Notes: a model not told the origin generated them from the sequence alone. A stretch of 6,203 bases of DNA from Chloroflexota bacterium (GCA_020849725.1 JADLAZ010000181.1:1-6203); one strand, 5' to 3'. Shown: positions 1-6,203, counted from the first letter of the stretch. Made by a program: numbers and translations.

Positions 1-1549
1 CGACCACTTGCAGGCGCAGGGCTTCCCACGATTCCGGCGCTTGCAGCGACGCCATCAGCTTGTCCACGATCTGATCGTACGGCCGCCCGACCAGGCGCCC
101 GATAGCGTCGCGCAGCCACTGTCGCAGTCCAAACGGAGCCATCTCGAAGCTCGCATTCGCGAGCAGATTCGTGACCTCCTCACCATCCCAGACGACCGTG
201 TCGGCCGTGGCGCCGGGTAGTGCTGTGCCGGTTTGCGCGCCGACGGCGAGGGCGGCGCCGTCGATCAGCATCAAGGCGCTCGGAGGACCACTGGCCGTCA
301 CGACGAACGTGACGGCAGTGGCAGTGGGGGCGACCACATCCTGCAGGCTGGCGAATTGCCAGTCTCGCCCCACCGTCACCGGCGTCGTCCGGACCTGGAC
401 GACGCCACCGACCCGTTGTTCGAAGCGCAGGATGGCTGGGCGGGGTGAGTCCTGTGGGTTGGCAAGGCGCACCCAGATGCCAGCGGTGATCGGTTGACCA
501 CGCATTGCCGCGACGGCCGGGGCCGGTAGGGGCTGGCTGATGGTGGGACTGGTCGCCGCATCGCCAAAGCGCAGGGCATGCCGGCCGAGGTCCGGCGCGC
601 CAGCCGGCACGCGCATCTGTCGCTCCGCCGACCAGTCGCGAGCCTCATGGTCGTCGTAGCCGACAACGACCGCCGCGAGCATGCCGAGGACGATCATGCC
701 CGCCGTCAGCGCCGGAACCCAGTAGCGGGGCGACCGGAGCCAGCGCTGCGCCAGGGGCGCCGCGATCAGGATGACGGTGAGCGCAGCCGGCGGAATGACT
801 GAGACTGTGGTGCGCTTCGACAGCAGCGCCATGGCGACTGCTAGCGTCAGAGTGACCAGGCCGATGCTGAGATGGCGCGCCGATCGCGGGCCGCGCAGGA
901 GCGCCAGGCAGGCGATCAATACCCAGGTCACGCCGGCGATTGCCAGGATGTCGTTCGTCGCAGCGCCGGCGAGAAGACCCGTCGCCGTCTGGAAAAGTAC
1001 GACACCGGCCACGCCAAGCGCGACAACCGGTGTGGCCGGCGCCAGGAGCCGGGCAGCGACGTAGGCGCCGCCGACGATGGCCGACCCGATCAGTGCGGAT
1101 ACGAGCCGCATCATCACCAACTGGGCGACGATGTCATCCGTGGGAGCCAGCGCGGCGGCCCAACCGGCCAGCAGGTAGTACAATGGTGGTTGGCGACCGA
1201 CCTGTCCTGCCCAGGAACCTGGCATCTCCTCGTCGGCGCGTGGGGGCCGCTCGGTGACGTGCCACTGGAATTGCGACTGTGCAATGGCAACTCGGATGGG
1301 CCGGCTGAGCATGTCGTGATTGATGACCGGGCCATAGACCTGAGTCAGCAACGCCAACTCCACATGATCCGCCTCATCCGGTGCGTACCAGGGCCAGATG
1401 ATCGTGCCGACCAGCAGTCCCCTGACCAGCATCAGGCCCATGAGCAACGTCACCACCAGCGTATCGTGGCGGGTCCACAGGCGGACACACGTGGCTACGG
1501 CTGCGGGACCGCGCGCCACGCTAGGCACGGATGGAGCGCGCGCGATCAC
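1..1549 (-). CDS. GT-C/DUF2142-like polytopic membrane protein with carbohydrate-binding-like domain (3' end outside window)
   Basis: This frame is open for 516 codons and runs off the left edge without a stop. It starts at GTG, overlapping the previous gene's TGA by four bases (GTGA). There is no visible Shine-Dalgarno, so translational coupling is likely; GTG codons 8 and 11 are alternatives. About eight hydrophobic segments lie between residues 30 and 297. The first external loop carries an acidic motif (WYAPDEADH, residues 54-62) and then RQPPLYYLLAGW (119-130). These resemble the loop-1 acidic pair and PPLYYL motif of GT39/DUF2142 membrane proteins, which in GT-C enzymes transfer sugars from polyprenyl-phosphate donors outside the membrane. 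ATNDILAI (197-204) also fits DUF2142. Residues 300-440 form a beta-rich soluble stretch resembling a CBM4/9-type jelly roll (ITAGIWVRL, then LMLIDGAALAVG). A second such module may begin at NLLANASFE (461-469). The class is fairly secure; enzymatic activity and substrate are inferred and unproven. Confidence 0.8.
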   Translation of the reverse strand, partial: MIARAPSVPSVARGPAAVATCVRLWTRHDTLVVTLLMGLMLVRGLLVGTIIWPWYAPDEADHVELALLTQVYGPVINHDMLSRPIRVAIAQSQFQWHVTERPPRADEEMPGSWAGQVGRQPPLYYLLAGWAAALAPTDDIVAQLVMMRLVSALIGSAIVGGAYVAARLLAPATPVVALGVAGVVLFQTATGLLAGAATNDILAIAGVTWVLIACLALLRGPRSARHLSIGLVTLTLAVAMALLSKRTTVSVIPPAALTVILIAAPLAQRWLRSPRYWVPALTAGMIVLGMLAAVVVGYDDHEARDWSAERQMRVPAGAPDLGRHALRFGDAATSPTISQPLPAPAVAAMRGQPITAGIWVRLANPQDSPRPAILRFEQRVGGVVQVRTTPVTVGRDWQFASLQDVVAPTATAVTFVVTASGPPSALMLIDGAALAVGAQTGTALPGATADTVVWDGEEVTNLLANASFEMAPFGLRQWLRDAIGRLVGRPYDQIVDKLMASLQAPESWEALRLQVV

Positions 1550-2283
1550 GCGCGCCAGCGTGGCGACGCGACGCTGACCATCATCAGCGCCGCCAGGCCG
1601 GCCGCGTAGAGTGCGCCGAGTGCGAGCAGCGTTCCAGGCTGGCCGGCCAGTCCGGGCCGCCCCGCGGCGATGGCGCCAGCCATGGCCGTCACCCGGCCAG
1701 CGCGCGCGCCGAAGGTTGGCTCCGTAGCGTAATAGGCGCGAAACGCGATATCGAACGATGGGTCCGGCACGTTGTCGATCGTTCCGTAGCCGTTCGGATA
1801 GCTGCCGCCCGGTCCGACCCAGACGCCGATCGAGTCGCGGGCCGGGGCGTTGCGGCGGAGATCGATGCGCAGCTGCTGGCCGGCGATCCCTGAGACGGGC
1901 GCGAACGCGAATGGATACCATGAGTCGCGCAGGTCGGCCGCGTCCACCTCCTCGTTCACAAGCGGCAGACCATCGCTGCCGAAGAGGATAAAGCGCACCT
2001 GCCGACTGCGTACTTCGCCCCGACTATCAAAGAAGATATCCACCCGGTGCAGGCCATCTGCCGGCGGTTGGAGGGTCTGACCAAGGCTCTGGCGATTGTG
2101 CAGCGCCAGCGGGCGCTTTGTCAGCATCAGTGGCTGCCCGGTCACCTGATCGGCGCCGGCGAGCCAGAGCAGGGCCGCGCCGATCACCAGCGTCAGCAGC
2201 GGCGCCAGGAGCGCCCAGCGCCAGCCGGGCGGCCGCCGCCAGGCGAACCGAGACGCGCGCGGGCCAGCGGGAGGTGAAGCCAT
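1546..2283 (-). CDS. Membrane-anchored protein with extracytoplasmic beta-rich domain, function unknown
   Basis: This encodes 245 aa. The start is the ATG that shares one base with the stop of the ABC ATPase gene (TGATG). It is preceded by GGAGGTGA 7 bases upstream, an excellent ribosome binding site. A longer reading from 2412 would overlap the ATPase gene by 130 bases and add an Arg/Gly-rich stretch typical of a shadow frame, so I reject it. A basic N-terminus (RFAWRRPPGWRW) leads into a membrane segment at residues about 22-43. A soluble domain follows at about 45-190, with alternating beta-type sequence: SLGQTLQPPADGLHRVDIFF, then VRFILFG, and ending in FDIAFRAYY. A second membrane segment lies at about 217-239. 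With the positive-inside rule the domain faces outward. I do not recognise a named family. The domain resembles beta-sandwich modules attached to Chloroflexota glycosyltransferases, so a glycan-binding or accessory role in surface polysaccharide assembly is an inference from context. Confidence 0.8.
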   Translation of the reverse strand: MASPPAGPRASRFAWRRPPGWRWALLAPLLTLVIGAALLWLAGADQVTGQPLMLTKRPLALHNRQSLGQTLQPPADGLHRVDIFFDSRGEVRSRQVRFILFGSDGLPLVNEEVDAADLRDSWYPFAFAPVSGIAGQQLRIDLRRNAPARDSIGVWVGPGGSYPNGYGTIDNVPDPSFDIAFRAYYATEPTFGARAGRVTAMAGAIAAGRPGLAGQPGTLLALGALYAAGLAALMMVSVASPRWRA

Positions 2284-5003
2284 CACCCGGTCACCTCCAC
2301 CGGCGCGACTGCCGCGGCCGGCTCGCCAGCGACCGGGCCGGACCACACGTCGGGGAGACCAGTATCGGTTGCCAGGCAGGCGCTGTCGGGGGTGGCGCCG
2401 GTCAGACGCCACGTCTCGGCCACGAGGCCACCGGCGCCCGCGCCAACGGCCACGCGCAGCAGGGCCAGCGGAGATGGTGCCCGGTGGCGTGGCGCCAGGG
2501 TCCCGATGTCAAAGTCACGCCGCCGCTCGGCCGGGACCACCGCCGTCGTCACCGGCTGCCAACCCTCCGACTGCCAGAGACTGATGGTGGTCTCCACATC
2601 CACCGACCCTGGATTGAGCAAGATCAGTTGGCCGGGCGGGCAGGCGTCCGACACTGGCGCCGTCAGGACGACGGCCTCTCCGGCCGCCATGGGCACAGCG
2701 CGACCGGGCGACGCGTTGGTCACGGTGACGAGTGACCCGCCGTCGGTCGCGTGGCGACCGTAGACGAGGCGCTCTGCCAGCACCGGCTCGGTGCTGCTCA
2801 CCTGAATCGAGGTCGCGTGGTTGCGCCCATTGCCGGCGGGATTGTCGGCCGTTGCCGGCTCATGGGTTGCAATCGTGACGCGTCGACCAGCGGGCACGGC
2901 CAGCTGGCGGCGAACTGGTGGCGCATCGGCACTGATGGAGGTCACCTCGACGGCGGCTAGCCGTGGGCCAGGATTGGCCAACGCCAGGAAGACGTCCCAC
3001 GCTGGCTCCTCGACACCCATGGGAAACAGCCATCGATGGGCTGGCGCCGGCGTGCCGACAGCTGCGGCGATGCCCCGCATCAGCTCGGCATTGCCGTCGA
3101 AGTGGCAGTACGTTACCCGCTCCGCGACGATCGGGTGGGCGCTGGTGATGGTGGCGAAAAAGACCTGGCCGGGACCGAGGCCGAGGGCGTCGCGAGCGTC
3201 GTGCGTGGCGATCGTCCTCCGGCTCGACGGTTGCAGATCGGCCTGACGGCGGACCTCCATGCCATCGGCGAGGTGGTAGGCCACGGTGATGCTCGTCGGC
3301 TGGTCGCCGACGTTGGCGACCGCGAGGTAGGTCTCGAAGCCTGGCCCGGTGTAGCCTTCGGCGAACCACCACCGCGACGACAACGCGGCAGCGCCGCCGC
3401 TCGCGTGCGCGCCCGCCACGGCTTTCACCGCTGCCACCGACGGGCGGTTGTAGGCCGCTCCAGCCGGCGGTGGATAGGCGGCGATCGTGACGTCACGCCG
3501 GCAGATGAGCGGGCGATCGGCCGCCACAGTCACCGCCAGCTCTTTGCCACGGCCAGCCACCTCGCCCAGGTCCAGCGTCATCATCGCGCCCGCCCGGAGC
3601 GTCAGGCGCGCGCCCGGTGGCCCGGCCGATGCCTCGCCGTAGGCGAATCTCAGCCGCACGCACGCATCGACCGGGCCAGGGTTCGCCAGCAGGAGGAGAG
3701 TCTGCTGGTCAGCCCCGGTGACGGCCTCAGCGAAGCAGCCTTGCAGCACCAGATCAACTCCGGCGGCGTCTGGCGCGTCCCGATCGTCGAGGATGACGCC
3801 GGCGGGCAGCGCTGCACCGGTCGCAGCCAGCCGGTCGTGCCAGCGATGACTGACCTGGACGAGCGGACCATGGGCGGCGTGGCCTACAGTGATTGACTGG
3901 GGGAACTCGTAGGCGCCGGTGACGGTCACGCCGTCATCACTGGCGGCTGTCACGCGGACATGCACGCGCAGGCGTCCGGCGGCGAGCGGCAGGGTGTCGA
4001 AGGTTACCCGCAGCGGCCGGAGCCGCGCGCCACTGTCGGGCAGGTCGAGGTGGAGCGGCGCGGCGACGACTGGGCTGCCGGTGTCGGTCTGCAGCACGAC
4101 TTCGCCAGTGAGATGCACCAGACCGGGTGGCGTGGCGACCAGCACTTCGACGGACCACGGCTCATCGGGCGCCAGCGAGAGTGTCTCGCGGCCGCGCACA
4201 TCGAGGATAGCCACCGCCTGAACGGCGACGAGCGGACTGGCGGCGCCGGCCGCGCTCTCGCGCTCCTCGAGCAGGTGGGCGTAGACGCTGACGACCTCAT
4301 CAACGGCGCCCAACGCGGCAACCCGGCCGTGGGAGAGCAGCACGGCCCGGTCACAGAATTGATAGACTGCCTCCTCATTGTGGGAGACGAAGAGAATGGT
4401 GACGCCACGCCGGCGCAACGCCCAAAGGGCATCGGTGCATTTGCGGCGAAACGCGGCATCGCCCACCGCCAGAATCTCGTCGATGACGAGCAATTCCGGG
4501 TTCATGTGAATGGCCGTGGCGAAACCCAGGCGCATATACATGCCGGAGGAGTAGTGCTTGACCGGCGTATCGATGAATTCTTCAAGCTCGGCGAAGTCGA
4601 CGATCCGGTCGAAGATCGCGCGCGTCTGCGCCCGGCTGAGGCCATGGATCGAGCCATTCAGCAGGACATTGTCGCGGCCGGTCAACTCCGGGTGGAAGCC
4701 GGCGCCCAGCTCCAGCATCGCGTAGGTGCGCCGGTGCTGCGTCACCTGGCCGCTGGTTGGCCGCAAAATGCCGGTGGCCAGCTTGAGCAGTGTCGACTTG
4801 CCGGCGCCATTGCGTCCGAGGATGCCAAACGTCTCGCCGTCACGCACCTCAAACGAGACATCCCGCAGCGCCCAGAAGGTGGTCGCCGTCGAGCGGCGGC
4901 GCAAGCCCTGCACGAATCGCTCCTGGAGGGACTCCGGGCGCTCGTGCTGGAGCGTGAATTGCTTCGAAACGCGCGCAAACTCGAGCGCGACAGTCATTGG
5001 CAT
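2283..5003 (-). CDS. Wzt/TagH-type polysaccharide-export ABC ATPase with a ~500-residue C-terminal repeat extension
   Basis: This encodes 906 aa, whereas Wzt proteins are usually about 400-450 aa and shorter relatives about 250. It supplies the ATPase half of an ABC exporter for lipid-linked surface polysaccharide, at the cytoplasmic membrane face. Residues 1-245 are a complete nucleotide-binding domain: Walker A GRNGAGKST (63-71), the Wzt-typical ELGAGFHPELTGRDN (98-112), signature YSSGM (151-155), Walker B LLVIDE (171-176) and switch histidine in VSHN (H208). Residues about 258-375 look like the Wzt C-terminal beta sandwich that reads the glycan end. Residues about 415-890 hold four degenerate beta-rich repeats, listed separately. 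No signal peptide or convincing membrane segment separates the halves, so the tail should be cytoplasmic. An in-frame TGA at 5046-5048, with no start codon before 5003, limits the start to Met1 or Met3; no strong Shine-Dalgarno is seen. It is first in a three-gene operon. No permease gene is present in the window. The ATPase call is secure; the role of the tail is unknown. Confidence 0.93.
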   Translation of the reverse strand: MPMTVALEFARVSKQFTLQHERPESLQERFVQGLRRRSTATTFWALRDVSFEVRDGETFGILGRNGAGKSTLLKLATGILRPTSGQVTQHRRTYAMLELGAGFHPELTGRDNVLLNGSIHGLSRAQTRAIFDRIVDFAELEEFIDTPVKHYSSGMYMRLGFATAIHMNPELLVIDEILAVGDAAFRRKCTDALWALRRRGVTILFVSHNEEAVYQFCDRAVLLSHGRVAALGAVDEVVSVYAHLLEERESAAGAASPLVAVQAVAILDVRGRETLSLAPDEPWSVEVLVATPPGLVHLTGEVVLQTDTGSPVVAAPLHLDLPDSGARLRPLRVTFDTLPLAAGRLRVHVRVTAASDDGVTVTGAYEFPQSITVGHAAHGPLVQVSHRWHDRLAATGAALPAGVILDDRDAPDAAGVDLVLQGCFAEAVTGADQQTLLLLANPGPVDACVRLRFAYGEASAGPPGARLTLRAGAMMTLDLGEVAGRGKELAVTVAADRPLICRRDVTIAAYPPPAGAAYNRPSVAAVKAVAGAHASGGAAALSSRWWFAEGYTGPGFETYLAVANVGDQPTSITVAYHLADGMEVRRQADLQPSSRRTIATHDARDALGLGPGQVFFATITSAHPIVAERVTYCHFDGNAELMRGIAAAVGTPAPAHRWLFPMGVEEPAWDVFLALANPGPRLAAVEVTSISADAPPVRRQLAVPAGRRVTIATHEPATADNPAGNGRNHATSIQVSSTEPVLAERLVYGRHATDGGSLVTVTNASPGRAVPMAAGEAVVLTAPVSDACPPGQLILLNPGSVDVETTISLWQSEGWQPVTTAVVPAERRRDFDIGTLAPRHRAPSPLALLRVAVGAGAGGLVAETWRLTGATPDSACLATDTGLPDVWSGPVAGEPAAAVAPVEVTG
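2291..2298 (-). promoter_or_regulatory. Strong Shine-Dalgarno for the 245-aa membrane protein
   Basis: The minus strand reads GGAGGTGA, an 8-base match to the anti-Shine-Dalgarno region, 7 bases before the ATG at 2283. It lies inside the last codons of the upstream ABC ATPase gene (Val-Glu-Val-Thr). It decides the start of the 245-aa gene and shows that this gene can recruit its own ribosomes despite the stop/start overlap. Confidence 0.8.
2334..3761 (-). repeat. Four degenerate beta-rich protein repeats in the tail of the ABC ATPase
   Basis: The repeats are visible only at protein level. Unit 1 spans about residues 415-510 (QTLLLLANPGPVD, then RPLICRRDVTIAAY). Unit 2 spans 543-655 (RWWFAEGYTGPGFETYLAV, VRRQ, TIATH, PIVAERVTY). 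Unit 3 spans 656-770 (HRWLFPMGVEEPAWDVFLAL, VRRQ, TIATH, VLAERLVY). Unit 4 spans 771-890 (GQLILLNPGSVDVETTISLW, then GGLVAETWRL). The shared pattern is L-x-L-x-N-P/V-G, an alternating beta stretch, a turn with Arg/Pro, then P-I/V-x-A-E-R-x-x-Y. Units 2 and 3 are clearest. Unit 2 matches the FAEGYTG repeat type that I know from exported Chloroflexota and Actinobacteria proteins. Unit edges are approximate. An Ala/Gly-rich linker (about 520-542) separates units 1 and 2. Confidence 0.7.
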
Positions 5004-5067
5004 CCCAGGAGCCGCGGGCTGGAGCGGTCCGCGGTCGGCCCAGGCTCAGCCCATCGGTGCGGCGGCT

Positions 5068-5076
5068 AGTATAGCA
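5068..5076 (-). promoter_or_regulatory. Putative extended -10 promoter for the ABC ATPase operon
   Basis: The minus strand reads TGCTATACT, an extended -10 (TGn plus TATACT, one mismatch to TATAAT), in an otherwise very G+C-rich stretch. Transcription would start near 5061, giving a leader of about 58 bases before the ATG at 5003. The position 17 bases upstream (GCCAGC) does not match a -35 box, which extended -10 promoters can lack. It lies downstream of the hairpin that follows coxM, so it would give the glycan genes their own transcript. No operator or binding site was recognised next to it. Confidence 0.5.
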
Positions 5077-5117
5077 CACCTACCGGTCGGGCTGGCGGCC
5101 GGCTGCGCCGCCCAGGG

Positions 5118-5152
5118 CCGCGCCAGTTCGCGAAAGGCACGAACTAGCGCGG
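5118..5152 (-). terminator. Hairpin after coxM, probable transcription terminator
   Basis: In the minus-strand RNA, arms CCGCGCTAGTTCGTG and CGCGAACTGGCGCGG pair over 15 bp around a 5-base CCTTT loop. Two of the pairs are G-U wobbles. On the opposite strand those two positions would be A-C mismatches, so the fold favours minus-strand RNA. It begins 17 bases after the coxM-like stop. No U tract follows (the next bases are CCCTGGGC), so it is not a canonical intrinsic terminator; a U-poor terminator or a 3'-end stabiliser are both possible. Confidence 0.6.
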
Positions 5153-5169
5153 TGTGGCGATCACTCCGA

Positions 5170-6024
5170 TCACCCCTGGGCGCGCGCGATGGCCGCATCC
5201 AGAGCACGCCGGGTGAATACGCGCACCAGGTGGGCGCGATAGGTGGCCGAGGCGTGGATGTCGCTGCTCAGGTCCAGCCCGTCGGCAGCGCTGGTGGCGG
5301 CGGCCTCGGTCGCGCTGACCGGCTGGCCAGTGATGGCGCGCTCGACGCCGCTGAGGCGCACGGCCTTAGCGCCAGCGCCAGTTACCGCGACGCGCGCGCT
5401 GCGCACGACTCCGCTGGCGACGCCGACGACGGCGGCCACACCGACGATGGCGTAGCCGGAAGCCGGATGGGGGAACTTGACGTAGGCGCTGCCGGCGCCC
5501 GTGGGCAATGCCGGCAGCGTGATCTGCGTCAGCACCTCGCCAGCCTCGAGCGCGGTCGTCAGCAGGTCGACGAAGAACTCGCTGGCAGGAATCGTTCGCT
5601 TGCCACCGGCGCCGATGGCGGTGAAGCTGGCTTCGTAGGCCAGCATCACCGCCGGCAGGTCAGCCGCCGGGTCGGCGTGCGCGACGGCGCCACCGATCGT
5701 GCCGCGGTTGCGCACCTGGATATCGCCGACGATCGAGGCCGCTTCAACCAGGGCCGGGTAGGCGGCAGCCAGCCCTGGCGCGTCCATCAACTGGCGATAC
5801 GTTGTCAGGGCGCCGACTGTGGCGCCGCCGTTGACCGACACGTGGTTCAGGCCGGGTATGCGAGCGATGTCGATCAACGCCGTCGGCTCGAGCAGGCGCA
5901 GCTTCATGAGGGGCAGCAGGCTGTGGCCGCCGGCGATGAGCTTGGCGCCCTCGGTGGCATTGAGCAACGTGATGGCCTCATCAACCGACCCGGCCCGGTG
6001 GTACGCGAACTGGCTTGGGTACAT
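5170..6024 (-). CDS. coxM: FAD-binding medium subunit of an aerobic CO dehydrogenase-type molybdenum hydroxylase (CoxM-like)
   Basis: This encodes 284 aa, close to the usual 285-290 for CoxM. The subunit carries FAD and passes electrons from the [2Fe-2S] small subunit towards the respiratory chain or another acceptor, in a cytoplasmic or membrane-associated heterotrimer. The N-terminal PCMH-type FAD domain shows AGGHS (residues 31-35) and TIGGAVAHADPAAD (109-122), the two flavin-binding motifs of CoxM proteins. The CoxM-type C-terminal domain follows YVKFPHPASGYAIVG (181-195). The ATG at 6024 is preceded by AGGAGGG with good spacing. The small-subunit gene ends 49 bases upstream, so the two are co-transcribed. 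The family also includes nicotinate, xanthine and other hydroxylases, and without the large subunit the CO-oxidising assignment stays open. It is the last gene of its operon, since a hairpin follows its stop. Confidence 0.9.
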   Translation of the reverse strand: MYPSQFAYHRAGSVDEAITLLNATEGAKLIAGGHSLLPLMKLRLLEPTALIDIARIPGLNHVSVNGGATVGALTTYRQLMDAPGLAAAYPALVEAASIVGDIQVRNRGTIGGAVAHADPAADLPAVMLAYEASFTAIGAGGKRTIPASEFFVDLLTTALEAGEVLTQITLPALPTGAGSAYVKFPHPASGYAIVGVAAVVGVASGVVRSARVAVTGAGAKAVRLSGVERAITGQPVSATEAAATSAADGLDLSSDIHASATYRAHLVRVFTRRALDAAIARAQG

Positions 6025-6031
6025 GGTTCAT

Positions 6032-6038
6032 CCCTCCT
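6032..6038 (-). promoter_or_regulatory. Shine-Dalgarno of the coxM-like gene
   Basis: The minus strand reads AGGAGGG, leaving 7 bases before the ATG at 6024. A nearer ATG inside GGGATGAACC is out of frame and too close to the Shine-Dalgarno to be used, so this site supports the start at 6024. Confidence 0.75.
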
Positions 6039-6073
6039 CTACCCTGGGCGCACGGTCGCTGGGAATGGTTGTC

Positions 6074-6203
6074 CTACATCGCCGCAGCGGCGGCCTTGAT
6101 CGAGTTGACGATGTGCTGGTAGCCAGTGCAGCGGCAGAGGTTGCCCTCCAGCGCGTGGCGGATCTCGCTGTCGCTGGGGTGGGCGTTGCGGCTGAGCAGG
6201 TCG
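6074..6203 (-). CDS. coxS: [2Fe-2S] small subunit of a CO dehydrogenase-type molybdenum hydroxylase, C-terminal end only (CoxS-like)
   Basis: Only the last 42 codons and the TAG stop are in the window; the start lies beyond the right edge. The visible protein contains GNLCRCTGYQHIV, the C-x-C half of the second [2Fe-2S] site, in the helical C-terminal domain of CoxS/XdhC-type iron-sulfur subunits (whole length normally about 150-170 aa). The preceding LLSRNAHPSDSEIRHALE is the usual helix before this motif. The subunit carries electrons from the molybdenum centre to the FAD of the medium subunit, which is encoded directly downstream. The family call is very secure. The exact substrate of the complex cannot be read from this fragment. 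Confidence 0.92.
   Translation of the reverse strand, partial: DLLSRNAHPSDSEIRHALEGNLCRCTGYQHIVNSIKAAAAAM

Noticed and set aside
872..1609. Plus-strand open frame of 245 codons antisense to the GT-C-like gene
   Set aside because: Its composition is rich in Arg, Gln, His and Asp with no hydrophobic or family pattern. The opposite strand encodes a convincing membrane protein over the same bases.
2284..2412. Longer N-terminus for the 245-aa membrane protein, starting at 2412
   Set aside because: It would overlap the ABC ATPase by 130 bases and add an Arg/Gly-rich non-conserved-looking stretch. The ATG at 2283 has a perfect Shine-Dalgarno and a typical stop/start overlap.
2860..3372. Minus-strand open frame of 170 codons inside the repeat tail, as a sign of a frameshift
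   Set aside because: It is an out-of-frame, Arg/Pro-rich shadow. The main frame stays open and keeps clear repeat motifs across the whole stretch.
3418..3482. Possible membrane segment between the ATPase half and the repeat tail (Ala/Val-rich, about residues 508-529)
   Set aside because: It contains Pro, Asn, Arg, Lys and several small residues, and lacks a long run of large hydrophobic residues. It looks like a flexible linker, so there is no support for the tail being outside the cell.
3960..5069. Plus-strand open frame of 369 codons antisense to the ABC ATPase
   Set aside because: It lies opposite the strongest gene of the window, with no recognisable domain and shadow-type composition.
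4726..6099. Plus-strand open frame of 457 codons antisense to the coxM-like gene and the start of the ABC ATPase
   Set aside because: Its translation is low-complexity (Arg, Gly, Ala, Asp, Gln) with no motif. It crosses two well-supported genes, the hairpin and the promoter region. High G+C content readily creates such shadow frames.

Overview
The window is G+C-rich throughout, and every supported gene lies on the minus strand, so transcription runs from right to left. The gene content suggests a Chloroflexota bacterium of the Thermomicrobia/Sphaerobacter kind. The evidence is an aerobic CO dehydrogenase-type molybdenum hydroxylase next to surface-glycan genes, plus a 'WFAEGYTGPGF...L.NP' repeat type that I associate with Chloroflexota and Actinobacteria. 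This assignment is from memory of family distribution, not from a search.

Right part (5118-6203): the end of a molybdenum hydroxylase (cox-type) operon. The last 42 codons of the [2Fe-2S] small subunit (coxS-like) enter from the right edge. They are followed after 49 bases, and a strong Shine-Dalgarno, by a complete FAD-binding medium subunit (coxM-like, 284 aa). A 15-bp hairpin 17 bases after the coxM stop probably ends this transcript. The large molybdopterin subunit is not in the window.

Intergenic part (5004-5169): after the hairpin there is an isolated AT-rich extended -10 motif (TGCTATACT on the minus strand), well placed to start a separate transcript for the genes to the left.

Left part (1-5003): three genes joined by overlapping stop and start codons (TGATG and GTGA), so very likely one operon. 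The first encodes a 906-aa Wzt/TagH-type ABC ATPase, whose normal ATPase and Wzt-C-like part is followed by about 500 extra residues. That extra part holds four degenerate beta-rich repeats of a type normally seen on exported proteins. The second encodes a 245-aa protein with two membrane segments and an extracytoplasmic beta-rich domain. The third, cut by the left edge, encodes a polytopic GT-C/DUF2142-like membrane protein with a carbohydrate-binding-like domain after its membrane segments. Together they look like part of a cell-surface polysaccharide synthesis and export system. The permease partner (Wzm-type) of the ATPase is not in the window.

The most unusual object is the Wzt fusion with its long repeat tail. 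No RNA genes, mobile elements or CRISPR arrays were seen.
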